A stretch of DNA of 64,000 nt from Tubulanus polymorphus (GCF_964204645.1 NC_134034.1:7435414-7499413); one strand, 5' to 3'. Positions 20,513 to 31,662 are shown, numbered from the stretch's first letter. A program made the numbers and translations. The notes: generated by a model from the sequence alone, not told the origin.

Positions 20513-20660
20513 AACATATTTCAATATTTATATTTGTATGAGTTAGATTTTTAAACATTAAAAGTGTTAGTAAAGTTTTATTGAAATAATTCATATATAT
20601 TCATGAATAACATATAAATGAATAACTTCTAAAATCAATTTAGTAAAAAAATATGTATAA
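20513..20660. repeat. Part of the Polinton-like terminal repeat, preceding HNH
   Basis: About 20,512-20,615 matches, inverted, the sequence just upstream of PolB in block B (about 39,700-39,820): shared ATATTTCAATATTTATATTT and AACATTAAAAGTGT. The same sequence preceding genes at opposite arms indicates a terminal inverted repeat. The following GAATAACTTCTAAAATCAAT is shared with 61,450-61,480. Confidence 0.55.
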
Positions 20661-20663
20661 TAA

Positions 20664-21317
20664 ATGGAACCAGAACAACCACAAATTATCAATATTACAA
20701 ATAACACTGGTGTTATAAATATATATTACAAGAAGTGTTCTAAATGTGAATTAGATAAATTAGCTTTAACAGAATTTAGTAAGCGTAAGATTAGCAAAGA
20801 TGGTTTTCAATATTGCTGTAAAACTTGTTTTAAACTATATACCAAACGATATCGAGAAGATAATAGAGAAGCTTATAATGATTATATGACAGAATATATG
20901 AGAGAAAGATATCAAACAGATCTTAATTTTAGATTGAAACAATGCTTAAGATCTAGATTAACACAATTATTCAACAAAGAAACGCATTCAGAAACACTAT
21001 CTAATTTATTGGGTTGTTCAGATGAATTTTTCATATCATGGATAATATATCAATTCGATGATAAAGTGAATATAGATAATTATGGTGAATACTTTCATAT
21101 TGATCACGTGTTTCCAATATCTAAATTTATCATGAATGATGAATACAATAAAAAACTTATTTGGAGTTGGAAAAATTTAAGGCCTTTAGAAAAGAAGGAA
21201 AACATAATTAAATCTAATAAACTAGATTTACAGTTATATTTAGATCAACTGGATAAAGTAAAGACTTTTGTTGAATTATGGAATTCAACACATAATGAAA
21301 AATACGTTGAAGCTTAA
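20664..21317 (+). CDS. Block A2: HNH endonuclease-like protein
   Basis: 217 residues, intact. Two CxxC pairs (CSKC, CKTC) form a zinc site, then a basic tyrosine-rich helix, then the HNH core: HIDHVFPISKF supplies the His-Asp-His, WSWKNLRP the Asn region and KKENIIKSNK the last segment. This pattern is common in phage and virus HNH nucleases. A decayed homologue lies at 60731-61430, likewise followed by GenX and P1. Start context GTATAATAAATG. Role unknown; possibly a homing or resolving nuclease. Confidence 0.7.
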   Translation: MEPEQPQIINITNNTGVINIYYKKCSKCELDKLALTEFSKRKISKDGFQYCCKTCFKLYTKRYREDNREAYNDYMTEYMRERYQTDLNFRLKQCLRSRLTQLFNKETHSETLSNLLGCSDEFFISWIIYQFDDKVNIDNYGEYFHIDHVFPISKFIMNDEYNKKLIWSWKNLRPLEKKENIIKSNKLDLQLYLDQLDKVKTFVELWNSTHNEKYVEA

Positions 21318-22426
21318 GCGCTTAGAAAACCGGTTACTCTCGATCTATGTCAAACTGCCTATATGCAATTGTATTAGGTTGTTTACAAAAGCATCTGTCG
21401 CACGTTATATTCAGTTGAATAGGGTGTACGTCATTTGAATATTGATCGAATGTTCTATTTCAGTTGAAAAGGATTAATCAATAACATTACAAAGGAACAT
21501 CTGTTGCACAGACAGTGTTTAGCTAGTGAATAACTGGCAGTTATTAACGCGCAGCACATAAGCATAGGAACGCATAGGATATTCTCACTATAAACACAAT
21601 TTTAGGAGTTTACAGTTATAAATGTAAGTACTGTTTTTGTTGTTATTAAGCGCCGGGAAACGTTAAACATGTAAAACTTATCCTGGTAAGATGCGCCACG
21701 AATGGCTATGTTTAAGTGTTGTAATTAATATTTTACAACTACAACTTCAAGTTAGTTTTATTCTACGTTAGATATTTATCTTTTAGATAACAAAATGAAG
21801 GCCATTGAATCAAGAAAGTGAAGATAGGAGGACGTGGAATCAGAAATAATGGATATTTCAACTCATGAGACTGTAGCAGTTTAGCCATACTGTAAAGGCT
21901 TTCAATGCATTACGTTTGTCGGAATTTCAATTGCGTCATTAAGCTGTTGTTAATGACACACAGTGACAGATGTTGTATTATACTTTATTGATTCCTGCAT
22001 TCCACGCATAACTTACCGGGCCTGAGTGGAGCGGCTTGGAATGTGGAAATCGATAATGATTGTAGAATAAAATATATGTGTTTATGAAATAGTATTTCCA
22101 CCAGTCGTTTCTTTGAATTTATTTTCAGTTTTAGGATTTATTATCAAGAATCCGAAATGACTTATCTGGACAGTTATAATTACTGCTCCTAATAGATAAA
22201 CAATAGTAGTGAGATAATCTAAATCCTAATTTAAATAAAAAGTATTTAAAAAACAATATATAACTTCAACTAGCTAGTGAATTCTATTATATTTTTAATA
22301 TTTTGTTTTCAAAAAGAGAATACTTTATATTTTGAATAGATTCAAATAGAAATTCTTTAGCTTTAACTAGCTAGTATCATTTGAAGAATACTTATAATAT
22401 TTTTCTTGCTTTTTTCTCTAATATAA
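21318..22426 (+). other. Less AT-rich spacer with a remnant GenX region
   Basis: No intact gene. Collinear with the inverted segment 59,195-60,480: shared TTTTTGTTGTTATTAAG near 21,640, CTACAACTTCAAGTTAG near 21,740 and GATTCCTGCATTCCACGC near 21,990. The GenX coding region present in the other copy (59691-60269) is missing here, and a different short sequence stands in its place. The last part, 22,155-22,215, is the repeated segment discussed separately. Confidence 0.5.
22155..22215. repeat. Recurring segment ATCCGAAATGACTTATCTGG (copy 1)
   Basis: Also at 23,945-24,022 in the same orientation and 59,195-59,258 inverted. Each time it ends in GTAGTGAGA and lies next to P1 or P2 sequence, so it may be the edge of an independent mobile unit or a subterminal element sequence. 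Confidence 0.55.
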
Positions 22427-23015
22427 ATGTCAAAGAAATCTAATTAGAATAATACCAACATTAAAAAAACATTAGATGATTTAGGCATTAGTGATCATTA
22501 GTGATAATAAGGATATTCCAATCAAAATTGAAAATAATATTAATTGTAATATTGATTATGAATACTATTTATATTGTAAGCACCATCTAGAATTATTAAT
22601 TGCTAGTGGTAAATGTAATCAGTTTATCGGGAAAATAATAACTTTTCAAGAATTAGATGCTATGAAACCCGATAAAGTAATAAAATATTTTAAGATTTAT
22701 GAAGAGGCAAGATTGGCCCGAATAAATGATTCTATTTCAGATGGTATTGTCAAATGTTATTCTAAGTTATGTAACCAGTTAATACCAATTGATGATGAAA
22801 ATAAATTATATAGTGATTTGAAAATGATTATTTTAGTTATGACTAAATTACAAAAATGGGTTGGTTATGCTTCATTTCAATTAGGATCGGTTATGACATT
22901 AATTTCTACCGGCGTCATTACATTTTCGAACATCAAACCTATGGAATATAAATCAGGTAAGAACGAAACAGATACAGATGTACTACAACCAAACGGCGAA
23001 ACAGAAAATGAATAA
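22427..23015 (+). pseudogene. Block A2: P1 protein (single membrane segment), frameshifted
   Basis: Starts after CTAATATAAATG. A nonsense codon follows after six residues. A 10-bp tandem duplication (CATTAGTGAT twice, about 22,487-22,506) shifts the frame; the long downstream frame (22491-23015, 174 codons) carries the conserved part: YYLYCKHHLELLIASGKCNQF, EEARLARINDSISDG, CYSKLCNQLIPIDDENKLYS, and a hydrophobic C-terminal stretch (ASFQLGSVMTLISTGVITF). Homologues at 24335-24940 and 48439-48820. Function unknown; always followed by P2, so the two may work together. Confidence 0.5.
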
Positions 23016-23037
23016 GAACAAAAATTAACTAAAATAA

Positions 23038-23406
23038 ATGAGTGATGGAGTTAAGAAAAAGGCTAGATCCGAGAAAACAATTAAATGGGCAAGAGAATTA
23101 GGTAAAAGATCTGCAGAATTAAAAAAAGCTAAAGAAAAGAAATTAACTGATATAAATGAATCACAGACTTTATCTGATATTGATTCAAATAATAATCCAA
23201 CTGATTCTTCTAATGCTGGAAGTAATTATAAATTATATATTACAATTGGATTAGTAACAGTTATTATATTATCCGGTGTAATATATAAATCAAAATTCAA
23301 ATCTGATGATAAAGATGATTCCAATGACAATAAACCTATTATACCAGAAAATAAATCAAATCATAAAGCTATTGAAACTAAATCTAAATTATTATTAATG
23401 GATTAA
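23038..23406 (+). CDS. Block A2: P2, basic head plus membrane segment
   Basis: 122 residues: a basic amphipathic start (KKKARSEKTIKWARELGKRS), a polar N/D/S linker, one membrane helix (LYITIGLVTVIILSGVIY) and a charged tail. Intact here; copies at 24046-24402 and 48010-48438. Lies between P1 and the integrase, about 20 bp from P1, start AAAATAAATG. The N-terminal pattern suggests DNA or RNA binding near a membrane, which is inference. Confidence 0.55.
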   Translation: MSDGVKKKARSEKTIKWARELGKRSAELKKAKEKKLTDINESQTLSDIDSNNNPTDSSNAGSNYKLYITIGLVTVIILSGVIYKSKFKSDDKDDSNDNKPIIPENKSNHKAIETKSKLLLMD

Positions 23407-23412
23407 AATAAG

Positions 23413-23601
23413 ATGAAAAAAGAACAATATTTAAGAGAGTTATATTATAACCCAGAAAGTGAAGTATCATATTCTAACGTTTCAGAATTATGGGATAAAA
23501 TTAAATCTGATAAAGAAAATGGTGATGGTGCCGTATGGCACCCACATGGTGATATGAAATATAGTGAATTGAAATCATGGTTACAAAATCAACCAACATA
23601 G
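23413..23601 (+). pseudogene. Block A2: integrase N-terminal fragment with palindromic insert
   Basis: Opens with EQYLRELYYNPESEVSYS and SWLQNQPT, the N-terminal domain of Polinton integrases (YY(D/N)P...W L..Q). Sequence after QPT is unrelated, so the gene is truncated at 23,600. Between SDKEN and KYSEL it carries GDGAVWHPHGD, encoded by a 33-bp insert missing from block D. Confidence 0.65.
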
Positions 23602-24045
23602 CTAAAACACCTAAGTAAATGTTGTTGGTGTTTACTAAAGAAATATGTGAAATTTGAAATTATAAATTATTCTGAATGAAAAGAATATAGGAATGAAAAC
23701 TGATAAATGAATTATGGATTTTTAACTTAATTATGATATAATTTTTAATCAAATTAGTAATCAATTACCATGTTAATTGATTAACAAATTCAAATTCAAA
23801 TATTCATTTTAGCATCACACCCCACCCAGTGCTGCCATCTTTCAATTTAAGAAAAAACTAATAATAAGAAACGACTGTAATACAATATTCAAGTAAAAAC
23901 TTCAAATTAAAAAAAACAAAATAAATTTAAAAAAATAATGAATATCTACATCCGAAATGACTTATCTGGACAATTTAATTGCTCCGCATAGATAGACAAA
24001 AGTAGTGAGATATTCAATTATTTTTTTTGCTTTTTTTCCAAAATA
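23602..24045. other. Junction DNA between two right-arm fragments
   Basis: AT-rich, no gene. From 23,945 to 24,022 it holds copy 2 of the recurring ATCCGAAATGACTTATCTGG segment, then reaches the end of P2 on the other strand. Confidence 0.4.
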
Positions 24046-24402
24046 TTAATCACTTTTTTTTATTATCAATTTTGGAATTTCAGAAGTATTTTCATTTTTG
24101 ATAGCAGTTGTTTCAGAATTATAAATATCATGAATTTTATTCGATTTCTTATACCAATTACACCCAATCAAAATGAATACAATTACAAATCCAACTGTAA
24201 AATATAGACATTTATCAAATATTCTATTATTAGAAGGAGTAGAAATAACAATATTTTCACCATCTTTATTACTTATTTTTTCTTTTACAGCTTTTTTATA
24301 TTCTTGTGATTTAATTCCTAATTGCCGAGACCATTCAATTTGTTTCTGAGTTCTCAGTTTTTTCTTCACAGTTAATTCCTTCACTTCTTCCACCTCGCTC
24401 AT
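24046..24402 (-). CDS. P2 homologue (basic head plus membrane segment)
   Basis: 118 residues with KKKLRTQKQIEWSRQLGIKS, a membrane helix (CLYFTVGFVIVFILIGC) and a charged tail. Start after TATAATAAATG. Overlaps the end of the P1 homologue by about 70 bases, unlike the other copies, probably because the P1 stop was lost. Confidence 0.55.
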   Translation of the reverse strand: MSEVEEVKELTVKKKLRTQKQIEWSRQLGIKSQEYKKAVKEKISNKDGENIVISTPSNNRIFDKCLYFTVGFVIVFILIGCNWYKKSNKIHDIYNSETTAIKNENTSEIPKLIIKKSD

Positions 24403-24940
24403 TTATTATAGAAATATTTTTACTTTCAATATTTGAAAATGTTATAACCCCAGTTGATAATAATGTCATAAATCCGCCAAATTGAAATGATAAATATCCA
24501 ATCCATTTATTTAATTCAGTCATAACTAAATAATGATTTTTTAAATCGGAATATAATCTATTTTCATCTTCAATTGGTAGTATATAATTACATAATTTAC
24601 TATAACCTTTTACTACATTTTCTGATATCGCGTCATTAATTCTAGCTGTTCTCGCGGCTTCATAAATCTTAAATAATCTAATTATTTCATCTGATTTCAT
24701 TGTATCTAATTCATTATAAGTTAAAGTTTTACCGATAAAATTTTTACATTTACCAGATGCTATTAATATTTCTAATTGATGTTAACAATAAAGATAATAT
24801 TCATAATTATTATTTGTTGTAACATTATCTAAAGCACCATCATCTGGAATTAATTTGTTTTCTGTTATTCCTAAATCATCTAAAGTTTTTTCAATTGGAA
24901 CATCACCATTTTTAGATTTTATTTTCTTTTCACCTCCCAT
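24335..24940 (-). pseudogene. P1 homologue with one stop codon
   Basis: Starts at 24940 after TTGTTATATAAATG. Shares EKTLDDLGIT, YEYYLYC, EILIASGKC, AARTARINDAISENV and the hydrophobic end LSTGVITFSNI with the other copies. A TAA near 24,783 follows YEYYLYC. The rest is open. Confidence 0.55.
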
Positions 24941-24952
24941 TTATATAACAAA

Positions 24953-25256
24953 AAAATTAGTTGTGTTGTTGCAACTAGAATGTAACTAGAATTCAACTAG
25001 AATGTAACTAGAATTCAACTAGATTAACAAGTTAGTTGAAATATTGTTGTTTTTATTTATTTCTTGTTAAACCTAGTTGATTTTTGTTCCAACTACCAAT
25101 AACTAGAATTCAACTAGAATGTAACTGAAAATATACTAGATTAACAAGCTAGTTAAAATATTGTTGAATTTTATTTGATTTTTGTTTCAAATACCAATAA
25201 CTAGAATTCAACTAGAATGTAACTAAATATGTAATAGATTAACAAGCTAGTTGAAT
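24953..25256. repeat. ACTAGAATTCAACTAG-type short repeats
   Basis: AACTAGAATGTAACTAGAAT and AACTAGAATTCAACTAG recur many times, in three larger blocks near 24,970, 25,090 and 25,195, each followed by AGATTAACAAG(T/C)TAGTTGAA. Milder CTAGCTAG clusters also lie upstream of P1 at 22,270-22,375 and 58,985-59,140, so this is the usual P1 upstream region, expanded here. Confidence 0.65.
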
Positions 25257-25865
25257 TTAAATAAATTCATATTTAAATGGGTGTTGTAATCTAAATAGTA
25301 ATTTTGATCTTTTAATATTTTTCAACTTATCCATATATTCATTATGTTAATCATGTGGAATAATATCATTTTCCTCAAGTGCATTTTTCATCGATTTTCT
25401 ATCTTTATTGTAGAATAAAACTAGAAATCTAATGCTTTCTCTAAAGTCTTTAACAATCGAATTATATTTTTGATTTAAAACCCATGTTGTTATCCCAAAA
25501 TGTCTCCCAGAGAAAGCCAGATAACAAAACTCACTCTCTCTAATTTTTGAATCATGTAAATTTGCGCAATCATCTATAATGAATAATGTATTTGATCCTT
25601 TATAAATATCTATTGCTATTTTAATACAATTATCTAAATTTTCTTTTACTGTTTTAGGATCTAATATAATAAATTTATTATTTCTAGTAATATTTCTATC
25701 ATAAGTTTGATTAAATTCATATGTTGGACAAAATAATACTATATTATCAAAATAGTTTTTATAAACAGTTTCTAATAAATTTAATATAAAATAAGTTTTT
25801 CCACAATTTGTTACACCAGAAATTAACATATTATGAGGCTCAAATATAAATAATTCCTTATTCAT
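25257..25865 (-). pseudogene. Packaging ATPase (FtsK/HerA-type, A32-like), one premature stop
   Basis: About 200 residues. Walker A is GVTNCGKTYFIL, Walker B LFIIDDCAN, and the sensor region TTWVLNQKYNS; FSGRHFGITTW is typical of the Polinton and poxvirus A32 packaging ATPases. A TAA at about 25,347 cuts off the last 29 codons, whose frame continues as a conserved tail (RLQHPFKYEF) to 25257. Starts immediately after the integrase stop: TAAATG contains both the stop codon and the start. Copy at 46190-46719. Confidence 0.75.
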
Positions 25866-26986
25866 TTATATATTTTTAATTTTACTCGATAATATCCATT
25901 CATTGAATTTATCTGGCCATCCAACCCATTTTACTAAAGAATATTTTTTTCTTTTACTAGTTTTTGTTTTGAATACTTTTTCAATTTTATATTCTTGTTC
26001 TAGATTTTCAGTAGTTAAACTTAATTCTTATTCGTAAAAGTAGCCATCAACTTCTTCACCATCTAAATCTTCTAATTTATAGACATATGGTTTTGTTGTT
26101 ATTACCTTTTTTATTTTATATATTTCCCTAGTAAAATTTCGATCGTATCCTTTGTCAAATATCTTTTTATACTTAGAAATTCTGACCAACTTTAAATTTG
26201 GGTTCACCAAAATCATCTACAAGAAATGCTCCATATAAATTATTCCAAACAATTTCAGAATTTTCAGGTTTTCTAGCATCAATAGGTTTCATTCCAATAG
26301 AAGAATGATAAGAATTATTATATCCTTCTATCAATTTTGGTAAAACATCAATCCATTTAAAAGTATTATTTGCTGTAAAATATTTCCACATTCTCGTTCT
26401 TAATGTTCTATTAAATCGTTCAACAACTGCTGCTTTTTTATCCGATTTTGTTGAAAAATATTTAATAATATGATTGTCTAAGAGTTCATGAACAAGTGAA
26501 TTATCAAACTCTTTTCCATCATCAAATTGTATTTTTTCTGGTTTTAGTTTATCATCCGAAAGAAATTTTCTTAAAACATTTGATGTTTGTACAGCATCTT
26601 TTCTATAAAGTGGGAAGCTCCATACATAACGACTAAAAATATCAATTATATTCAATATCCACCAATAATCATCATTATCTTTCTTAACATTCTTCATATC
26701 AATTAAATCTCCTTGCCACTGTTGATCTACATAACTTACCATAGTTTTACGAGTTTTATATTTTCTAACAATTTTTTTTATGTGTTGTATATGTTGGTTG
26801 TTCTAATATAAATTCATTTATATCTTTATATTTAACTAAATTTTGTGGGATTATCTTATCTAATTTATCTTGTTTTACTTGACGCCATATATTTTTGGTA
26901 GAAGAATAAGCAACCGAACTCTCAGGGTTGTAATATAAATTTCTTAAATATTGTTCTTTAGTATTAGGAGTTTTTTTACCACCCAT
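25866..26986 (-). pseudogene. Polinton-type integrase with chromodomain-like C-terminus, frameshifted
   Basis: N-terminal domain YYNPESSVAYSS...ILEQPTYTTHKK (26765-26986), then a frameshift, then the catalytic core (26173-26742): DQQWQGDLIDM gives the first Asp, KIQFDDGKEF the second and AAVVERFNRTLRTRMWKY the Glu. After another shift comes the SH3/chromo region (26028-26216), a stop, and a readable KYSLVKWVGWPDKFNEW like a chromodomain. All parts of a c-int are present, so it decayed recently. Lies on the same strand as, and directly downstream of, the MCP copy, unlike the canonical order. Confidence 0.8.
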
Positions 26987-27016
26987 TTATATATCGTTAA
27001 TTTTAACTTTATATTT

Positions 27017-28810
27017 CTAATATTGAATACTATCTGATTGTGAATTTACAATATTTAATTGTGCGTCAGATATAATATAAATGTGCATTTTAAAATTTAA
27101 GCTTCCTTTTTTCTTTTTCATGAATAATTGTATTCCATAACAAGAGAAATCCCACAATAAGTTCAGCCAAAACGAGAAACTTGAATAGAAGAGTTATATA
27201 TATTTGCGCAACGTTTCGGCTAAAGACTATTAGCCATCATCAGGCGTACTGAGTACAGGAGAATATTACAAGATATTTATACAGGACCAAAACAATAGAA
27301 GCAGAGTGAGTGATTAAAATATTGAAAGGGGAATAGATTAAAGTAATGACATAACAACTAGAAAACAATGCTAAAGTAAGCAAGGCAAACTAGGGGACTT
27401 TAGCATTGTTTTCTAGTTGTTATGTCATTACTTTAATCTATTCCCCTTTCAATATTTTAATCACTCACTCTGCTTCTATTGTTTTGGTCCTGTATAAATA
27501 TCTTGTAATATTCTCCTGTACTCAGTACGCCTGATGATGGCTAATAGTCTTTAGCCGAAACGTTGCGCAAATATATATAACTCTTCTATTCAAGTTTCTC
27601 GTTTTGGCTGAACTTATTGTGGGATTTCTCTTGTTATCTTCTTACACGGATATTGTGTATCTTCTCGTCTCATTGTATTCCATCTTTAGTGTTCCGTAGT
27701 TTTTTTCCAGAACCATGTAATGAATTATCCTCTGTTGTTCTAAAATCTAACCATAATGCATATTTATTGCTGGTATAATAATCAATTTGATTAATATTAC
27801 AATTTTCAGATGATTTCACTTTTTCATTCATAAAATGTTTTCTAATTTCTGGCCATTGATCAATCATTCTCATTCCTTGACAAAATATTTTATTTGCTAT
27901 TCCTTCGATAGTTATTTCTACTTTTGTTATTTCAGGATTATAATAATTATCAACATTTATTGCGCCGTTAGTATATGTTGCAATGGTAAAAAATATTAAT
28001 ATACCTTTAATAGATCTTCTTGGGAAGTTAATATTCTCATTAATTATTTCATCATTTGCATTAATAGTTACAGTTTTAATTTTATCAATATAATCATATA
28101 ATAATGAAAATCCTTGATTGTATTGAGTTTGAATTGTGCTAGCAATATTTTCATTAGTTACTGTGTCATATTCTAAACATATATTCGATAATTTATATCC
28201 CATATCTTTAACAACGCTAGATAATACAATTTCATTTACAGGAGCAAATGTTATCTCAAATATAATATCTTCTTGAATTACATATTTATATAAAGGTGCA
28301 TTATTATTTATCAATTCAAAGTCTAATGGAATTTTATATTTGCTTCCATAAATCTTTTTAATCAAATTATCTGCGGCACGAGTTACTATTGCGTCATTAG
28401 CTCCTGATCTTAATTTATAATGGTTTTCCGATTGGATGCCTTGAAATATCATATTATTTCTATTTTCTTTAGTTAACCATAAATCTTTTAATCTGCATAA
28501 ATAAATTATAATCATCTAATGAGAAAACTGTTTCCGGACCAATCTTTATTGTTAACTTTTTAATCAAATATCTTCCAACATTATCGACAACATAATTATT
28601 ATCATGACCAGTTACTTTTATATCGGCTGATAAATAAATACTATTTGGAACATAAAAAGTATTTTGTGTTAATCTAGGAATTCTAACATATAAAGTTTCA
28701 TCGGGATTAATATTTGAAGGATTATGAGTAATTATATGATGTGATCTTTCTGCTTTAATAGCAATCGATATTCTATGATTATCAGAAGGATTTATATTAC
28801 GCCCACTCAT
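27017..28810 (-). pseudogene. Block B: MCP copy, split by a 533-bp insertion
   Basis: N-terminal part 28469-28810 and main part 27670-28515 match the block A capsid closely, with a frameshift near 28,490. The coding sequence is interrupted at 27139-27671 by a foldback insertion flanked by a 12-bp duplication of MCP sequence. The remaining C-terminus (27017-27138) is frameshifted. Start after TTGTTAAATAAATG. Confidence 0.6.
27139..27671. mobile_element. Foldback insertion (Penelope-like?), 241-bp arms, 12-bp target duplication
   Basis: Arms at 27137-27377 and 27397-27637 are inverted copies around a 19-base loop, followed by 34 unpaired bases. ATTGTATTCCAT flanks the insert on both sides (27127-27138, 27672-27683), showing insertion into the MCP gene. 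The arm contains CTGATGATGGCTAA...TTAGCCGAAACGTTG, a phrase I associate with ends of Penelope-like retroelements and resembling a hammerhead core. An inverted partial terminal copy is a usual Penelope structure. Confidence 0.7.
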
Positions 28811-28834
28811 TTATTTAACAAAAAAATTAATCAT

Positions 28835-30332
28835 TTATTTTCTATCATGTTTACTTGATATTTTTTGATATATCATGTTTACTAACCCAAAAATAATAGC
28901 ACTTACGACTGTAATTAAAAATAAAATAATATGTTCAGCAGCAAAGTTAATAATGTTTCCTGCAGATTTCAATATAAAACCAACAATTGATGCAATAATT
29001 CCTGGTAAAGCTGCGGCAGATTTTTTAGATAGTTCCCATAAATATTTTGCTAATTTCTTTAAACCATCTTTAACTTTATCTTGTGTAGAATTATTATCAT
29101 TCGGGGGTTTATCCGGTTTATTGGGAGTAGGAGTAGATTTCAAAGAATTTGATATTGCTAAACCAATTGTTGTAAATAACATAGTTACAGCTGTTAGAAT
29201 TGAAAGAATTGTTATTCCTTCTAATTTAAATAATAACTTTATTCTATCTTTTAATGATATTTCAGAATTTGGTTTAATCAACAAATCTTTAAAAATAACT
29301 TTTAATCTATTAATATTATAACCATATGATTTTAATAATAATTTAATTTCTTCTTTTTGTAATTCTATGTTATATTCTAAATCATCTTCTTCTTTTTCTA
29401 AACGTAATTCTTTTTGCCTATATTCTATTTCATCAATTACTTGATGATCTAAATCAGACTTTAATTGTTCTATTTCTTTATTTTTATCAGTTAATTCTTT
29501 TTCTAAAGTTCTAATTTTAAAATCTCATACTTTTATCATGCGCAATTTTATCAGATGCAAGTCTCATACTTTTAAATTCTCTAATTGCTTCATCAGAAAA
29601 TATATTATTTAAATCTTCTAATTGTTGATCTGTTGCATCGATTAATCCATTCGGTAAAAGATTTTCAATTGGAACTTTATTTGATTTAATTTTACTAGTT
29701 TTGGAAGTTATATTCTGTTCAGAAGTTGTTTCTGTTTCTGATTTCTTTTTGAATATTTCAAATAATTCATTAATTCTTTGTTTAAATACGTCTATATAAT
29801 CATTAGTTAATTCTTGTTTTAAAACATCAGTTATTACATTACTATTACTTATTCTTTTAATTCTATCTGGTTCTAATTTTTCTTAAGTTGATTCTGATAA
29901 TATTTTGTTTTCACGTTTATAAGTAATATCAATATAATAATCACCTTTCAAATGATAATACCATTTACCATTATCTAAAAATTTTAATTGATCTGCTAAA
30001 AGTCCAACGTCTTCATCATTTATGTTAAGTTTAGAATTTTCAATGATATGTTCTAATTTAGGTATTTTGTTTAAATTATATAAATCTTGTTTTACTAAAT
30101 CTGGGTCTAAATTTTCAGGATTTAATTGTGATTCTGCATTTTTAATATAATCAGGCATATTTAAATTATTATTATATTCTGGCTCATTACCGTCATTAAA
30201 ACTTGTTTCACTAAAATATTCTGGCTCATTACCGTCATTAAAACTTGTTTCACTAAAATCAGGTTGTTGTTCATCAGTTATGCCAGGTTCATCAAAATTA
30301 TCCATTCCAATATCTTCACCTTCTACATCCAT
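28835..30332 (-). pseudogene. Block B: CcTM copy
   Basis: Membrane tail intact at 28835-29284 (149 codons, near-identical to block A). The coiled-coil middle is readable with shifts (29300-29870). The acidic head is at 29883-30332 and ends in a TAA. The head carries a 42-bp tandem duplication giving FSETSFNDGNEPEY twice. Start after TTATATAAATG. The head diverges strongly from block A while the tail does not. Confidence 0.55.
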
Positions 30333-30348
30333 TTATATAATAAAAAAA

Positions 30349-31662
30349 TTAAAATTTAAAGTATAATATTCCTCCGATTACAATTCCTATACAAGTTAAA
30401 GCTAATTTAGTATTTTCATGGGATTTATTATCATCATTTAGTTTAATTATTTCATGTTGAATATTATCAGTTCTAATACTTTCTGATGTATTGTAATCTT
30501 TTATTTTAGAATCATTATTTAATTTAATATTCTTAGTTTTAGTTTCTATTGATTGAATATGTTTTTTATTTTTTTCACCTTCCATTAATTTTGGAGCAGT
30601 AATAATCTTTTTATTTATATCATTCAATCCAAATGAATTATTTTTTGTTGCAGTTTTAATTAGATTATTGTAACCAATTATGTTTCCCATCTTTAATACT
30701 AAATCATTAGAAATAATAAATAGATTAGGGCCTATACAATAATTTAATCTAATATGTGATTTATCTAAATAATTTTTTCTATCTTACAATGTTTTCTGGA
30801 ATCGATCTGTTTTTATCATTATGAATGGAATCTTCAAATAATACTTTGAATTGTTTCTGCGCATCGAATGAAGTGTTATCATTTCCAATTATTGGGGATC
30901 TTTTTTCAACTTGCGCACCTAGAATACATATCAAATAAGTTCTAATAGATTGATTTATTTTTTGTATGCCTGATTTTGTAAAACCTTCACTATTTTCTAA
31001 AATGAAATTAACCCAACCATTATTGTTTTGTTGTTGTATATTATTATAATATTTTGGTAATTCATTCCAATTTAGTGTTCTTTGAATGAATGTCATTATT
31101 TTCCCAAATTCTTTGGTATATAATATTCCTAATCCACCCATTGTTCCAATTTTTGCTCTGAAATCTTTATTTGAATTACATTACATATTTCATAAAACTT
31201 AGAAAAATTAATATTATTATTCAATTCTTTAAAATATTTTGAACCTGGTAAAGGACATTCTAATTCATCTAATATTAATTTTATTTGAAAATAAGTATGA
31301 AATCTAAAAAGTGATAACATCAATGGTAACCTTGGTTTATTTAAATGATCATTCCAACTAATTCCACATCCTGTTGTTGCACAATAAACAGCAAAATTTA
31401 ATTGGTTCTGCCAATACTTCATATTAGATTTTAATAACCATTGTTTTGCCTCATTTAAATTTTTAAAATTAATTCAATACACATGAAATATATTTTCCAT
31501 CTTTACATGAAAATTATTACTTTAAGTAACATAAATATATAAATCAATTAATGAATTTAAAACTTCATTTCTATATGTAATATCTTTATTAAAATCTATT
31601 GCTGGAATATTATATTTAATTGATTTATTATATATGAAAGCTTTTGGAAAACTATCTGCCAT
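30349..31662 (-). pseudogene. Block B: CatG copy
   Basis: Fragments 30349-30690, 30779-31141 and 31129-31422 cover most of the protein, including FAVYCATTGCG, NSEGFTKSGIQKINQSIRTY and the C-terminal membrane segment. Several frameshifts and an in-frame stop in the N-terminal part (near 31,476). Start after TTATATAAATG. Confidence 0.55.

Noticed and set aside
26028-26986. Retrovirus or Ty3/gypsy integrase
   Set aside because: The YYNP...W..Q N-terminal domain, the DQQWQGDLIDM start of the core and the ATPase neighbour are of Polinton type; there is no RT in the AT-rich blocks.
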